Positions 1-8,214 of a DNA stretch of 58,163 bases are shown one piece after another (within the stretch, counting starts at the first letter, position 1; each line of letters opens with the position of its first letter). This DNA is from Candidatus Kaiserbacteria bacterium (GTDB lineage Bacteria; Patescibacteriota; Minisyncoccia; Phycocordibacterales; UBA2100). Below the pieces are notes generated by a model, which saw nothing but the letters and a program-made list of their open reading frames with translations, did no database searches and had not been told where the DNA came from. Location of the stretch: NCBI GenBank assembly GCA_021413775.1, contig JAIOPS010000032.1:1-58163 (forward strand). Direction: 5' to 3'. The position numbers and the translations under genes are program-made.

Positions 1-544
1 GCACGAAGTAGAAGAAGAGGAGCGGCGGTACGTACTTCAACCACGACGGAAAACGGGAGAGAAGCGGAGGATACGAACGGCCGAGCACGAGCTCCACCAG
101 CGTACGAAACGGGTCAATGCGTTCCCACACGCCGGAGAGAAATGCGCTCACATACGCGACGACAAGGAGTAGCCCTATCCAGAAGAGGAACAGCGCAGGA
201 TTCTTTACGGGAACGTCGGACCCGAAGAATCCCGCCGCGACCGCGAATGCAAGTACAGCGAGGCCGAATGTGCGCGCCGCTACATGCGTCCATCGCGAAG
301 GCGCCCAGGGAGGAAGCGCGTAGACCCGCTCGAGTGCGCGACCGGCTCCGGCATGCGGCCGGCTGAAGAACGAGAGTATGACGAACGAAGCGATGAGTGC
401 GATTGATGCGCCCGTGGCGTACAGCGATATCGGGAGAGGCAGTGTGTACTGTTGGCCGAACGCGTGCGCAGAAGCCATCGACGGCAGGAGTAACGGGGCG
501 AGAAGCCCCGTTACTCCGTACAGAATTGTCTTGAAGAATTTCAT
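1..544 (-). CDS. Membrane protein of the HAFGQ-x-Y-x-LPLP type, partial
   Basis: The reading frame starts with ATG at 544 and runs off the left edge, so the C-terminus is missing. The visible 181 residues open with a signal-like hydrophobic segment (MKFFKTILYGVTGLLAPLLL) ending near SMASA. The motif HAFGQQYTLPLPISLY follows directly, then at least two more membrane helices (around residues 48-65 and 100-145). The HAFGQ-Y-LP-P motif is known from an uncharacterised bacterial membrane family sometimes labelled 'fenitrothion hydrolase'; that name should not be read as a function. It is the last gene of a four-gene run of exported proteins and starts 7 nt after the stop of the cupredoxin-like gene. 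A role in metal handling is inferred only from these neighbours. Confidence 0.7.
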   Translation of the reverse strand, partial: MKFFKTILYGVTGLLAPLLLPSMASAHAFGQQYTLPLPISLYATGASIALIASFVILSFFSRPHAGAGRALERVYALPPWAPSRWTHVAARTFGLAVLAFAVAAGFFGSDVPVKNPALFLFWIGLLLVVAYVSAFLSGVWERIDPFRTLVELVLGRSYPPLLSRFPSWLKYVPPLLFFYFV

Positions 545-551
545 ACGCTTC

Positions 552-2006
552 TTACCGCGGCATCACCGACACCGCTCCGATATCCGTCTTGCTTCCCTCA
601 AGTTCGAATGGGAAGCGTCCCGTCGCCGACGCGGTAAACGTTATCGTGCCGGGCACGCCCGCCTTGAGTTCGGTCATGACGTCGTAGCCATGCAGGTGCA
701 CTTCTTCGTCAGTATCGTTCGTCACGGTGAGCGTAACCGCATCCCCTTCGTGCACCTGGATATCGCCGCTTCCCGAAACCACTTTCTTATTCTTGACGAC
801 AAGATCGAATGATTTCGACTCCCCCGCAGCAGCAGCCGCAGCAGCAGCCGCAGGCTGCACCTCAAGCATGAATCCGGCGACAACGATTTCGTGACCGTGC
901 TTCACCTGCGCGAAGATGCGGTACATCCCCGCCTTCGGAAATTGAATCGGTTCGCTGATGAGGTCGGGGCCGAATGCGGCGGGCACATCATCGTGATGCA
1001 TACCTTCCATGTCCCCTCCTGCGCGCATGTCCATCGCGGGTTTGACCACTGTGCCGTCCGGCATACGTATCATGCCGCTCGCCGTCACGGTTGCATCCGG
1101 CACCGTCGTACCGTTCGCGAGCATGACTGAACCGTCAGCCATGATGTGAATGCCGGACGTGTCTATGACGGCGTGACTGTGCTCCCCAGTTGAGACACCG
1201 GCCTCCTCCGTGTCAGATTCCGCGCCCTCGTCCACGCTTCCGTGACGATGCAGAGCGAAGTCGAATGATTCCGGAACAATCGCCAAGTGCAGTGCAGCGC
1301 CCAGATACGGCACAAGATTGTGTACCGGCTTTCCGTCCTCTTCGAAGCGGAAGCGGAGAAGTGTATTCTCTCCCGCGACAATTGTCTTCGATGCGGGAGT
1401 GAGTGTGACTTTGTACGCACCCGGACACGGAACCTCCGCCTCCGACATATCTATCGGGTCCACATAACGGTCAACACCCCCCTCCTCCATGTGACCGGTG
1501 ACGCACTTGGCCAACGACATGTCATTCGAAGGAGATGCGGCCATCTTTTTTTCGCCCGTAACGTCGACGACGAACTGTTGAGAGAGTTCATCTTTGGCAT
1601 TCATGACGTCCACCGCAACCAGGTATTGCCCGGCTTCGGGAAACGCGTATTCGACGGAGTACACGCCCGACGCGACTTCCGACCCGATGTCGGTCGTGAA
1701 ATCCTCGGGATGTATGTGACCGAGCGTCGCCAAGTCTTTCCCGACTATCACGACATGCACATGGCTTCCGTGATGGACCATAAGATCGGTCACGGGTTTA
1801 CCGCTGGCGTCTGTAAACGAGAACGTCATTTTTGTTTTCTGTCCCGATACGGGCTGAGCCGGCGAGAGAGTCGCAGTCGCCGCAAGTGCGGATTTCGTCA
1901 GCGGCGCAAGTGTCGTCAACGGCTGTGCCGGCTTCGAGTACAGCAACCATCCGCCGCCCAACACCACGACGACTACAGCGATACTGATGAATGTTTTTGC
2001 TTTCAT
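552..2006 (-). CDS. Exported YtkA-like/cupredoxin-like multidomain protein
   Basis: 484 residues. A single N-terminal membrane anchor (about 5-27) is followed by a YtkA-like beta-sandwich (about 45-150) with the His-rich stretch HHGSHVHVVIVGKD and GHIHPEDF. A second similar domain begins near 195 (LHLAIVPESFDFALHRHG) and resumes near 341 (FPKAGMYRIFAQVKHG). It is interrupted by an acidic, His/Met-containing insert of about 75 residues (MDMRAGGDMEGMHHDD). A poly-alanine linker (about 388-397) leads to a C-terminal cupredoxin-like domain containing HLHGYD but no cysteine ligand. Such domains are typical of extracytoplasmic copper or other metal proteins; actual metal binding is inferred. It lies 20 nt after the upstream secreted gene and 7 nt before the membrane gene, so co-transcription is likely. 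Confidence 0.75.
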   Translation of the reverse strand: MKAKTFISIAVVVVVLGGGWLLYSKPAQPLTTLAPLTKSALAATATLSPAQPVSGQKTKMTFSFTDASGKPVTDLMVHHGSHVHVVIVGKDLATLGHIHPEDFTTDIGSEVASGVYSVEYAFPEAGQYLVAVDVMNAKDELSQQFVVDVTGEKKMAASPSNDMSLAKCVTGHMEEGGVDRYVDPIDMSEAEVPCPGAYKVTLTPASKTIVAGENTLLRFRFEEDGKPVHNLVPYLGAALHLAIVPESFDFALHRHGSVDEGAESDTEEAGVSTGEHSHAVIDTSGIHIMADGSVMLANGTTVPDATVTASGMIRMPDGTVVKPAMDMRAGGDMEGMHHDDVPAAFGPDLISEPIQFPKAGMYRIFAQVKHGHEIVVAGFMLEVQPAAAAAAAAAGESKSFDLVVKNKKVVSGSGDIQVHEGDAVTLTVTNDTDEEVHLHGYDVMTELKAGVPGTITFTASATGRFPFELEGSKTDIGAVSVMPR

Positions 2007-2026
2007 AGACTACTGATGATGAACGA

Positions 2027-2740
2027 CTAACGTCTTCGGAATCTGATAACACTGAGTGCGAGCGCGACAGCAGAGAGCGTGAGAGCAATCGTGGAATGCG
2101 ATGCCGTTTTGCTCGCGTCTTTCTGCAACGCTGCGAGAGACGGAGCACTCTCAGGGAACCCCACATCGTCGCGCGCTGCAGGACAGCCGAATGCCCCGAT
2201 CTTTGAAATCCGGGTAACTCCGCCGCCTTGGTCAACCCTCGTCGTATCGGCTTCTTGAGCAGTCATCGAGTGTCCCGCAGGATTGCACGTAAATGACACA
2301 TCAACAGGATTGCCTTCAAGGGTACCGAATATGCGGTACGTCAGCTGTGCAGGAGCGGTCGGATAGAACGGCGCTTTGTATGCTCCCACTGATCCGTACA
2401 CTGTAGCCAGAGGAAGCGTCTTTGACGCGCTGCCCGTCTTGAGTTCTACCTGGAGTGTCTTTTCCAGACCTTCTACCGGCGTTTCACTCGTGTACGTTCC
2501 GCCATGAGACATGCCCGCCATCATTGTGCCGTCGGGCATTTCGTGTCCCGAGACTTTCGATACTCGGAGGTCGACGCCTGTTTTGTCGTCAACCATTACC
2601 GGCTCATTCAGTGAACCGATTACGAATTTATAGAGCGAGTGATTTATTTCGAATACCTGCGTTTCGTGCGCATAGGCGGCAAACGGAAGCAGCATCATGA
2701 GAGCGGGTGCTATGAGCACCGCCCGGTGTAGAGTTTTCAT
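2027..2740 (-). CDS. Secreted protein with C-terminal membrane anchor, unknown function
   Basis: 237 residues. There is a clear signal peptide (1-24, ending AAYA before HETQVFEIN), an extracytoplasmic domain with a MAGMSHGG motif, two cysteines (SFTCNPAGHS and FGCPAA) and a final hydrophobic segment (about 213-231) capped by RFRRR. This resembles a protein anchored by its C-terminal tail. I do not recognise the domain by name. Its position directly upstream of the YtkA/cupredoxin gene suggests a shared envelope task, possibly metal related. No Shine-Dalgarno sequence is visible before the ATG. Confidence 0.65.
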   Translation of the reverse strand: MKTLHRAVLIAPALMMLLPFAAYAHETQVFEINHSLYKFVIGSLNEPVMVDDKTGVDLRVSKVSGHEMPDGTMMAGMSHGGTYTSETPVEGLEKTLQVELKTGSASKTLPLATVYGSVGAYKAPFYPTAPAQLTYRIFGTLEGNPVDVSFTCNPAGHSMTAQEADTTRVDQGGGVTRISKIGAFGCPAARDDVGFPESAPSLAALQKDASKTASHSTIALTLSAVALALSVIRFRRR

Positions 2741-2785
2741 TTTTTATTGAGGAGCTAAGAGGTAATGCGAACAGAAAAATCCTCT

Positions 2786-3193
2786 CTAGCCGAACCGACG
2801 ATACTTGAAAATCCCCCGTGAAAGCTGGCGTTCACTTTTGTCCGGGTATGCGCGCGCTTCAGCGGAGAGGGGCGTAGCCCCGCTTTCTTTCAGAAGTGCC
2901 CTAGAGTCGAAGACGAGTAGTTGCGGAATAATGCCTGATGTCTTTTTACCTTCGTTCGCGAGAGAAGAGTGAATGAACCCCCACAGAACGCTTTCATGCC
3001 GACTCTGCGTTTTGTCCGTCTCAGCCGCACAGTGTCCGTATCCGTGGGCGGCTTCGCACATGAGGAGCGCATCCGCCGCCGCTTCCGCGCCGTCGTCATG
3101 TTGAATCATAGAGTGGAGCGGTCCGACCCCCGTAAACGCAACAATGACGTACACCGCGAGAACCGCGGCAGAACGTTTCCCCGACAATTTCAT
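2786..3193 (-). CDS. Small exported protein with His/Cys motifs
   Basis: 135 residues from the ATG at 3193. I chose this start over one 12 codons upstream because a -10-like TACAGT ends exactly 6 nt before it. Residues 1-29 form a signal peptide or anchor (AAVLAVYVIVAFTGVGPLHS). The mature part has IQHDDGAE, LLMCEAAHGYGHCA and a basic C-terminus. The paired Cys/His residues hint at metal binding, but no family is recognised. It is the first gene of the exported-protein run (3193 to 1) and is preceded by the promoter at 3200-3229. Confidence 0.55.
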   Translation of the reverse strand: MKLSGKRSAAVLAVYVIVAFTGVGPLHSMIQHDDGAEAAADALLMCEAAHGYGHCAAETDKTQSRHESVLWGFIHSSLANEGKKTSGIIPQLLVFDSRALLKESGATPLSAEARAYPDKSERQLSRGIFKYRRFG

Positions 3194-3199
3194 GACAAC

Positions 3200-3229
3200 A
3201 CTGTAGCACGTCAAAATGACGCGATTCAA
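3200..3229 (-). promoter_or_regulatory. Promoter of the exported metal-protein operon
   Basis: Reading the minus strand: TTGAAT (3229-3224), an 18-nt spacer, and TACAGT (3205-3200) preceded by an extended TGC. Six nucleotides separate the hexamer from the ATG at 3193, which puts the predicted +1 on the A of the start codon. Confidence 0.55.
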
Positions 3230-3242
3230 TTCGCCCCGTCAG

Positions 3243-3539
3243 TTAATCGAGCTTCAGCTTCTGCGCTTCGGCGGCAATCATGCGCTCGATGGTCCCCTCG
3301 AAGAGGCGCATCGCGAGCGGCAGCTTGGCGTACAGGTCAAACTCCTTGTCGCGTATGGTGAGCGTGCCGGAGATATGCGAACCTTGCGCGGTAAAAGCGA
3401 AGTCGAGCACGTTACCGTCCCATTCTTCCTTTAAGTCTGTGGCACTTTCCTGAATTTTTGCGCGGTTCTCCTGTAAAAGACGCTTAATGTGCGCGACCCC
3501 TTCCTCCTGTGTTCCCTTGTGCGGCAGAATTATTTGCAT
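3243..3539 (-). CDS. PHA-granule-region-like protein (PHA_gran_rgn)
   Basis: 98 residues (MQIILPHKGTQEEGVAHIKR...). The order 'helix, then EEWDGNVLDFAFTAQGSHISG, then DLYAKLPLAMRLFEGTIERM' matches the small family annotated as polyhydroxyalkanoic acid system proteins (PF09650). That family is widespread in organisms with no PHA, and no PHA synthase is seen here, so the real role is unknown. An upstream in-frame ATG at 3605 exists. I prefer 3539 because a -10-like TACTCT lies exactly 6 nt before it and because the longer form would overlap the SanA-like gene. Confidence 0.65.
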   Translation of the reverse strand: MQIILPHKGTQEEGVAHIKRLLQENRAKIQESATDLKEEWDGNVLDFAFTAQGSHISGTLTIRDKEFDLYAKLPLAMRLFEGTIERMIAAEAQKLKLD

Positions 3540-3579
3540 CCGCGTAGAGTAATAGCTTTTGCCCGGCAATTCAAGCGGC

Positions 3580-4230
3580 TTAGTACCACGTACTTGAACC
3601 GTCACCCGTGAGCGGTATTTTCTCCCCGAGATATTTCGGCTGCCGATGAATTACGAGATCGAGCAGCGCTTTCATGGAAGCGGGAACTTCGCGGATGTAA
3701 TCCCATCCGGTGCCTCCCCCGCCTTCCGTTCCGACACCGTACGCGACAAGTCCGAGCTCGCGCGCGATGAACATCGAGCGCGGCAGATGAAAATCCTGCG
3801 TCACAACAGTCATTGAGCGCGCCTGGAACACGTCACGTGCACGGTACATGCTCGAGTACGTATCAAAACCGGCATGGTCGAGAAAGATATCCCCCGCGGG
3901 TATGCCCGCCGCAAGAAGATATTTACGGACGGGTGTCACCTCATCATGCGTGAGCGCGCTGTTGTCTCCCGTCACGAGAATCTTCCGCACTTTCCCGCTC
4001 AGGTAGAGCTGCACCGCGGTGTTCGCTCTTTCTTCAAGAACGGGTGACGGACGCCCCCTGAAGACTGACGCTCCGAGAACGAGTGCGACGTCGGTGGCGG
4101 GAACATCTCCCGTCGAAGCGAACATGTACGGTTTTTCGAGCGCGCGCATGGCAAGGGGCACAAACATCGCGGCAGAAGCGAGCATAAGGAAACCTATAAC
4201 AACGGCGTTGAGGACTCCGGCGCGGGACAT
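3580..4230 (-). CDS. SanA/YdcF-like DUF218 membrane protein
   Basis: 216 residues from the preferred start (MSRAGVLNAVV); in-frame ATGs at 4239, 4242 and 4257 are alternatives. A single N-terminal membrane helix is followed by the DUF218 fold: VALVLGASVFRGRPSP, ILVTGDNS with HDEV, DHAGFDTYSSMYRARDVF and VVTQDFHLPRSMFIARELG. Family members such as SanA affect envelope permeability and vancomycin sensitivity; the reaction is not established. The preferred start has a TATGAT-like hexamer 7 nt upstream. The gene reads toward the PHA-like gene, whose start lies 40 nt beyond its stop. Confidence 0.8.
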   Translation of the reverse strand: MSRAGVLNAVVIGFLMLASAAMFVPLAMRALEKPYMFASTGDVPATDVALVLGASVFRGRPSPVLEERANTAVQLYLSGKVRKILVTGDNSALTHDEVTPVRKYLLAAGIPAGDIFLDHAGFDTYSSMYRARDVFQARSMTVVTQDFHLPRSMFIARELGLVAYGVGTEGGGGTGWDYIREVPASMKALLDLVIHRQPKYLGEKIPLTGDGSSTWY

Positions 4231-4272
4231 ACTCGGCATCATACCGCCTTCATGCATGCTTTGCCCCCCAAC

Positions 4273-4303
4273 AACAAAAGCCGCGTTCTGCGCGGCTTTT
4301 GTT
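4273..4303 (-). terminator. Intrinsic terminator of the PTY-repeat surface protein
   Basis: Perfect 13-bp stem (AACAAAAGCCGCG / CGCGGCTTTTGTT) with a 5-nt loop and a T-rich 3' arm, located 24 nt after the stop of the gene at 4327-6069. Confidence 0.8.
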
Positions 4304-4326
4304 CGACTGATTGCGCCGAAGAGATA

Positions 4327-6069
4327 TTACTGCGTCACGGTGAACGAAACCGCGTTGGTCGTCCCGTTCTGGTTGGTGACGTATATCTGGTACGTACCCG
4401 GAGTCACGAGCTGCGCGTACTGTGTGCACGCTGCGAAGTAGGTATTCACATCGCACGGAGTCACGTACTGCGGAATCGTGTAGTAGAGAGACGTGCCGTT
4501 GTATGACGGAACGTGCTGCGTACCACCGACACCGAAGTGCACGGTATTTTCAAGCTGTGAGAAACCGTTGCCGGCGATGAGAATCTGCGTGCCGACGCGG
4601 CCGCTCAAAGGAGTGACGTACGAGATGGCCGTGCTGCCGGAGGTCGAGCCCGTAACGACGACGGTTGCCGTCGCAACGTTCTGCTGACCATTCTGATTCG
4701 ATGCGGTGAACGTAATCGTGTATGTTCCTGCGGTGACATACGAGTGCGTGAACGACATGTTCTGCGTTACCTGACCGTAGACGGTCTGCGGCGAGCTTGC
4801 GCTCTGGAGTCCCTGATACGCATCGCCCCAATTTACCGTCACGCTCGTGTATGAGCCGACCGGCGCGTGCGTGTTGAGCGTGAGCGTCCACGTACCCATC
4901 GAGTTGGTCGCGAGCGACGAGGGGCCTGAGAGGCCCGAGATCGTCGGTGCGCCGTATGAGCCGAGCGATGTAATGGTGAACGGCACCGTGTTGGATGTGT
5001 TGCCCTGAGCGTTGGTGACGGAGACGTTGTACGCACCGAGAACTACCTGGCTCGAACCGTATCCGGTGAGCTGGTACGGGACGGTGAACGTGAGCGATGT
5101 GCCGTCAAAGGAGCTGAGGTTTGCAATGATGCCCTGACCGAAGTGCACTGTGTTGCCTGTCGAAGAGAATCCGGAGCCGTACACAGTGACGGATGTACCG
5201 ACTGCGCCGCTCGACGGATTGAGGAACGAGACCTGGAGCGGACCGCCCGGGCATGTATTCGTGCCGTAGTTGTAACCGTATCCGCCGTACGCGCCGTAGC
5301 CGCCGTACGTACCGTAGGTGTTGTACGTGTTCACGCCGTACGCACATCCGCATGTGGTTCCGTAGCCGGAGCCTGCACACGGATACGCCGGTGTAACCGT
5401 GAACGGCAGCGAGTTGCTCGTGCCGAACGCTGTCGTGACGTATATCTGATACGAACCCGATGCGATATCAGGAACGATGAACGAGAGTGAGTTGGTACCG
5501 CTTGATGCGGCGACCGCAACGTTCATCGAACCGATATGCACGATGGTGTTACCGTACTGGAATCCTGAACCGTATATCGTGACGCTGGAATTCGGAGTCG
5601 CAGAATTCATCGAGAGAGATGTAATGGTGACCGGACCCTGAGTCGGGTACGTGGGATATGTCGGGTATGTGGGGTACGTCGGATATGTCGGGTACGTCGG
5701 CGTAACAGGAGTCGGATTATATCCGTTGCAGTTTGCTGCGATAGCCGCACGCGTGGCCGCGTCGGCGGCACCCGTGACAGCGAGATTGTGCAATGACTGG
5801 TAGTTGCGCACTGCCGCCTGTGTCGCTGCACCGAAGTAGCCCGTCACCATCCATGCGCCGCCGCCGGTGTAATTCTGAGCGACGAGGAATGTCTGCAAGG
5901 TGCTCACATCGCTGCCGCGTGAACCTACCGAGAGGTCGCGGACGATTACGGTGCACGAAGCACCCGCGGTCGTATACGTCGGGTAGGTCGGGTAATAACT
6001 CTGGGCCGATGCAAACGTACCTGCGAGAAGTACGGCTGCGGCTCCTATAGAAACGATTGTTTTGTGCAT
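4327..6069 (-). CDS. Secreted peptidoglycan-binding, PTY-repeat, IPT/PKD surface protein
   Basis: 580 residues. A signal peptide (1-22, ends TFASA) is followed by a peptidoglycan-binding domain (about 43-115: LSVGSRGSDVSTLQTFLVAQ, GYFGAATQAAVRNYQ, ending in Cys). Next comes a low-complexity linker of TYP units repeated about seven times. Three IPT/TIG-type Ig folds follow, each with a GSGF/GNGF turn and an NTxHxG element (about 150-230, 280-370, 490-580). A Gly/Tyr-rich, Cys-containing segment and a PKD-like domain (YTSVTVNWGD, FTHSYVTAGTYTITF) lie between them. It is probably wall-bound through the N-terminal domain and displays the Ig stack outward, perhaps for attachment. It is transcribed alone, with a promoter at 6123-6151 and a strong terminator. 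Confidence 0.85.
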   Translation of the reverse strand: MHKTIVSIGAAAVLLAGTFASAQSYYPTYPTYTTAGASCTVIVRDLSVGSRGSDVSTLQTFLVAQNYTGGGAWMVTGYFGAATQAAVRNYQSLHNLAVTGAADAATRAAIAANCNGYNPTPVTPTYPTYPTYPTYPTYPTYPTQGPVTITSLSMNSATPNSSVTIYGSGFQYGNTIVHIGSMNVAVAASSGTNSLSFIVPDIASGSYQIYVTTAFGTSNSLPFTVTPAYPCAGSGYGTTCGCAYGVNTYNTYGTYGGYGAYGGYGYNYGTNTCPGGPLQVSFLNPSSGAVGTSVTVYGSGFSSTGNTVHFGQGIIANLSSFDGTSLTFTVPYQLTGYGSSQVVLGAYNVSVTNAQGNTSNTVPFTITSLGSYGAPTISGLSGPSSLATNSMGTWTLTLNTHAPVGSYTSVTVNWGDAYQGLQSASSPQTVYGQVTQNMSFTHSYVTAGTYTITFTASNQNGQQNVATATVVVTGSTSGSTAISYVTPLSGRVGTQILIAGNGFSQLENTVHFGVGGTQHVPSYNGTSLYYTIPQYVTPCDVNTYFAACTQYAQLVTPGTYQIYVTNQNGTTNAVSFTVTQ

Positions 6070-6122
6070 AATAAATGGCTTAAAACCTTGATAAAGTAAT
6101 CAGGCAGGCGGCTAATATCCGC

Positions 6123-6151
6123 ACTATGCAACTTAATGGGGGAAATTGCAA
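6123..6151 (-). promoter_or_regulatory. Sigma70-type promoter of the PTY-repeat surface protein
   Basis: On the minus strand TTGCAA, a 17-nt spacer and CATAGT lie about 55 nt upstream of the ATG at 6069. Unlike most genes here, this one would have a leader of roughly 45 nt. Confidence 0.45.
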
Positions 6152-6208
6152 GTGTCGGCGTTTATCGGTCGAATCGCACCGCAGACGTGTCTTGAGACCG
6201 GTATCCGC

Positions 6209-7861
6209 CTACGCGGCGTGCGCGCGAGAGTCCTGACCGAAGCCTTCTTCGAGTTCGACGCCGATTTCTTCGAGCGGAGAGCGCTTATGTCCCCTGAGCG
6301 GAATCGCCGGGAGGAATAGTATGACGACAAACGCCGTGAGCATGAGGAATGTAGCGACCAAAAAGACATGGTCTACAGATTGTGTGAACGCGAGACGGAT
6401 GAGCGAGAGGAAATGGTCGAACGCCGTCGACAATTGCGACGCGGTCTCCGGCGGAAGCTGCGTCATCGACGCGCGGATCTGTTCCTGCACCTGCGGATTG
6501 AGAACCCCCTGAATGGAATTCGTATCGAGCGTCGCAAAATTTGATTGCGGCATGAAATTCCCCGCCGCCTGCACGAACGGGTCCGAACCGATGCCGGCGA
6601 GATGCTCCGTCAGTTTTGCGTTCATGACGCCGCCCAGAATTGCCGTGCCGACCGTTCCGCCGACGGAGCGCGCAAGCTGCACGCCTGCCGTCACTTGGCC
6701 TGTTCGCGCCTGCGAGAACGCACTTTGCACGATAAGAGTAAAGACCGGGAGCGTCGGACCGAGACCGAGGCCCAGTGTCACCATGCGCACGGCCAGTTCC
6801 CCGCTCGTCGTATCCACCGTAATGGTCGAAAACAGATACATGCCTACGACAATGAGCGCGGCACCGCACGTTGTAAGGAGTTTATATTTCCCCGTACGCG
6901 ATACCAACTGACCCGTTATGGCAGAAGCAAGGACGAGGGCAATCATCATCGGTGTAAGCGCAAGCCCGGAGTACGTCGCCGACGTACCGATAACACCCTG
7001 TGAAAACACGGGAATGTAGAGAATCGCTCCGAACATTCCCATGGCGGTAAAGAATGTCGCGAGCACCGACACCGTGAATGCGCGCGACTTAAAGAGTGCG
7101 AGCTCCAGCACAGGTTCCTTTGCCCGCAGCTCTATCGCGGCAAAGATGAGGAAAGCACCGATTGAAGCCCCGAAGAGCGAGAGTATCTCCTGCGAATTCC
7201 AGGCATACGTGCTCCCGCCCCATACGAGCGCAAGGAGAAGCGGGACGAGCGCGCCGCCGAGAAAGAATGCCCCCAAGTAATCGACCGACCGGTTCCGTGT
7301 GTCGTGAACGATTTTCGGCAGTGTTGCGGCGAGAACCGCCATAGCGAGAAAGCCGAGCGGTATATTGATATAAAAAATCCAGCGCCAGGAGAACGTGTCC
7401 GTGATGTACCCGCCGAGAAGCGGTCCCACGACTGACGCGACGCCGAACGCGGCGCCGATTATCCCCTGCCACTTGCCGCGCTCCTTCGGCGGGAAAATGT
7501 CCGCGATAATGGCGAGCGAATTCACCATAATGGCTCCGCCGCCGATACCTTGTATCGCGCGGAAAAGAATGAGTTGAAACATCGATTGCGCGAGCCCGGA
7601 AAGAACGGAACCGATGAGGAAGATAAGTATCGCGAGCAGGTACAAGCCGCGACGGCCGTAAATGTCGGAGAGCTTACCGTATATCGGTACGGTCACGGTC
7701 GAAGCGAGCATGTATGCCGTGAAAACCCACGAAAGATGCGTGAGTCCGTTGAACTCTTCCACAATTTTCGGCATCGCCGTAGCGACGATGGTCTGATCGA
7801 GCGCTGCAAGCAGCATTCCGAGCATCACGCCGGAGAGAATTGCAATTTTATCGCGGGTCAT
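6209..7861 (-). CDS. EmrB/QacA-type MFS multidrug exporter (DHA2)
   Basis: 550 residues with 14 predicted membrane helices. Motif D-like [16 protein letters not shown] follows helix 1. Motif A is [14 protein letters not shown], and the antiporter motif C ([16 protein letters not shown]) lies in helix 5. These are hallmarks of proton-driven drug exporters of the 14-TMS DHA2 family; the substrate cannot be deduced. The chosen start (MTRDKIAIL) is seven codons into the longest frame and has TACTGT 9 nt before it. The C-terminal cytoplasmic tail is acidic. The gene stands alone between the surface protein and the GIY-YIG gene. Confidence 0.88.
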   Translation of the reverse strand: MTRDKIAILSGVMLGMLLAALDQTIVATAMPKIVEEFNGLTHLSWVFTAYMLASTVTVPIYGKLSDIYGRRGLYLLAILIFLIGSVLSGLAQSMFQLILFRAIQGIGGGAIMVNSLAIIADIFPPKERGKWQGIIGAAFGVASVVGPLLGGYITDTFSWRWIFYINIPLGFLAMAVLAATLPKIVHDTRNRSVDYLGAFFLGGALVPLLLALVWGGSTYAWNSQEILSLFGASIGAFLIFAAIELRAKEPVLELALFKSRAFTVSVLATFFTAMGMFGAILYIPVFSQGVIGTSATYSGLALTPMMIALVLASAITGQLVSRTGKYKLLTTCGAALIVVGMYLFSTITVDTTSGELAVRMVTLGLGLGPTLPVFTLIVQSAFSQARTGQVTAGVQLARSVGGTVGTAILGGVMNAKLTEHLAGIGSDPFVQAAGNFMPQSNFATLDTNSIQGVLNPQVQEQIRASMTQLPPETASQLSTAFDHFLSLIRLAFTQSVDHVFLVATFLMLTAFVVILFLPAIPLRGHKRSPLEEIGVELEEGFGQDSRAHAA

Positions 7862-7909
7862 ATCCGATGCACAGTACCACAATCTTCATTTATTTTCAGT
7901 GAACCGTTT

Positions 7910-8173
7910 TCAGTGTTTTGCGGATTTTCCCGCCGCACGTATGAGAGCGAGTTTTTCCGCGCGCGCAACATGCTTGAGCTCATACTCCCGCTTCAGCGCT
8001 TTCGACAGAGTCCGGTATCGCTCGACATACCTCAAAGTAACCGGCCGCCGGGACTTCGTATATTTCGCGGCCGACTTGGACTCATTGTGCGCTTTCACGC
8101 GCTTCGCGAGGTCTTTCGTGTAACCCGTATAGAGAGTCGCATCCGCACATTCAAGAATGTACACGTAAAACAT
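7910..8173 (-). CDS. GIY-YIG domain endonuclease-like protein
   Basis: 87 residues. FYVYILECADATLYTGYTKDLAKRVKAHN contains both the YVY(=GIY) and YTG(=YIG) elements and the catalytic-type Arg; YVERY and the C-terminal ALKREYEL helix complete a minimal GIY-YIG fold. Single-domain proteins of this sort (UPF0213/YhbQ type) are common and of unclear role, possibly DNA repair. It is transcribed divergently from the flavoprotein gene across a 41-nt gap. It is one of few genes here with an SD-like GGGGAGAAT before the ATG. Confidence 0.85.
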   Translation of the reverse strand: MFYVYILECADATLYTGYTKDLAKRVKAHNESKSAAKYTKSRRPVTLRYVERYRTLSKALKREYELKHVARAEKLALIRAAGKSAKH

Positions 8174-8183
8174 ATTCTCCCCG

Positions 8184-8208
8184 ATGCTACCACGGGGCGT
8201 GCTAGGAT
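8184..8208. promoter_or_regulatory. Back-to-back promoters between the GIY-YIG and flavoprotein genes
   Basis: Plus strand: TGCTAGGAT, with the hexamer at 8203-8208, exactly 6 nt before the ATG at 8215. Minus strand: TGGTAGCAT, hexamer at 8189-8184, 10 nt before the ATG at 8173. Confidence 0.5.
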
Positions 8209-8214
8209 GGCGCG

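Noticed and set aside
3243..3539. Evidence for polyhydroxyalkanoate storage
   Set aside because: Only the small PHA_gran_rgn-like protein is present. No synthase, phasin or depolymerase is visible, and the family occurs widely without PHA.
5640..5700. CRISPR-like short tandem repeats
   Set aside because: The repeat is in frame within the surface protein and encodes TYP units, with no spacers.
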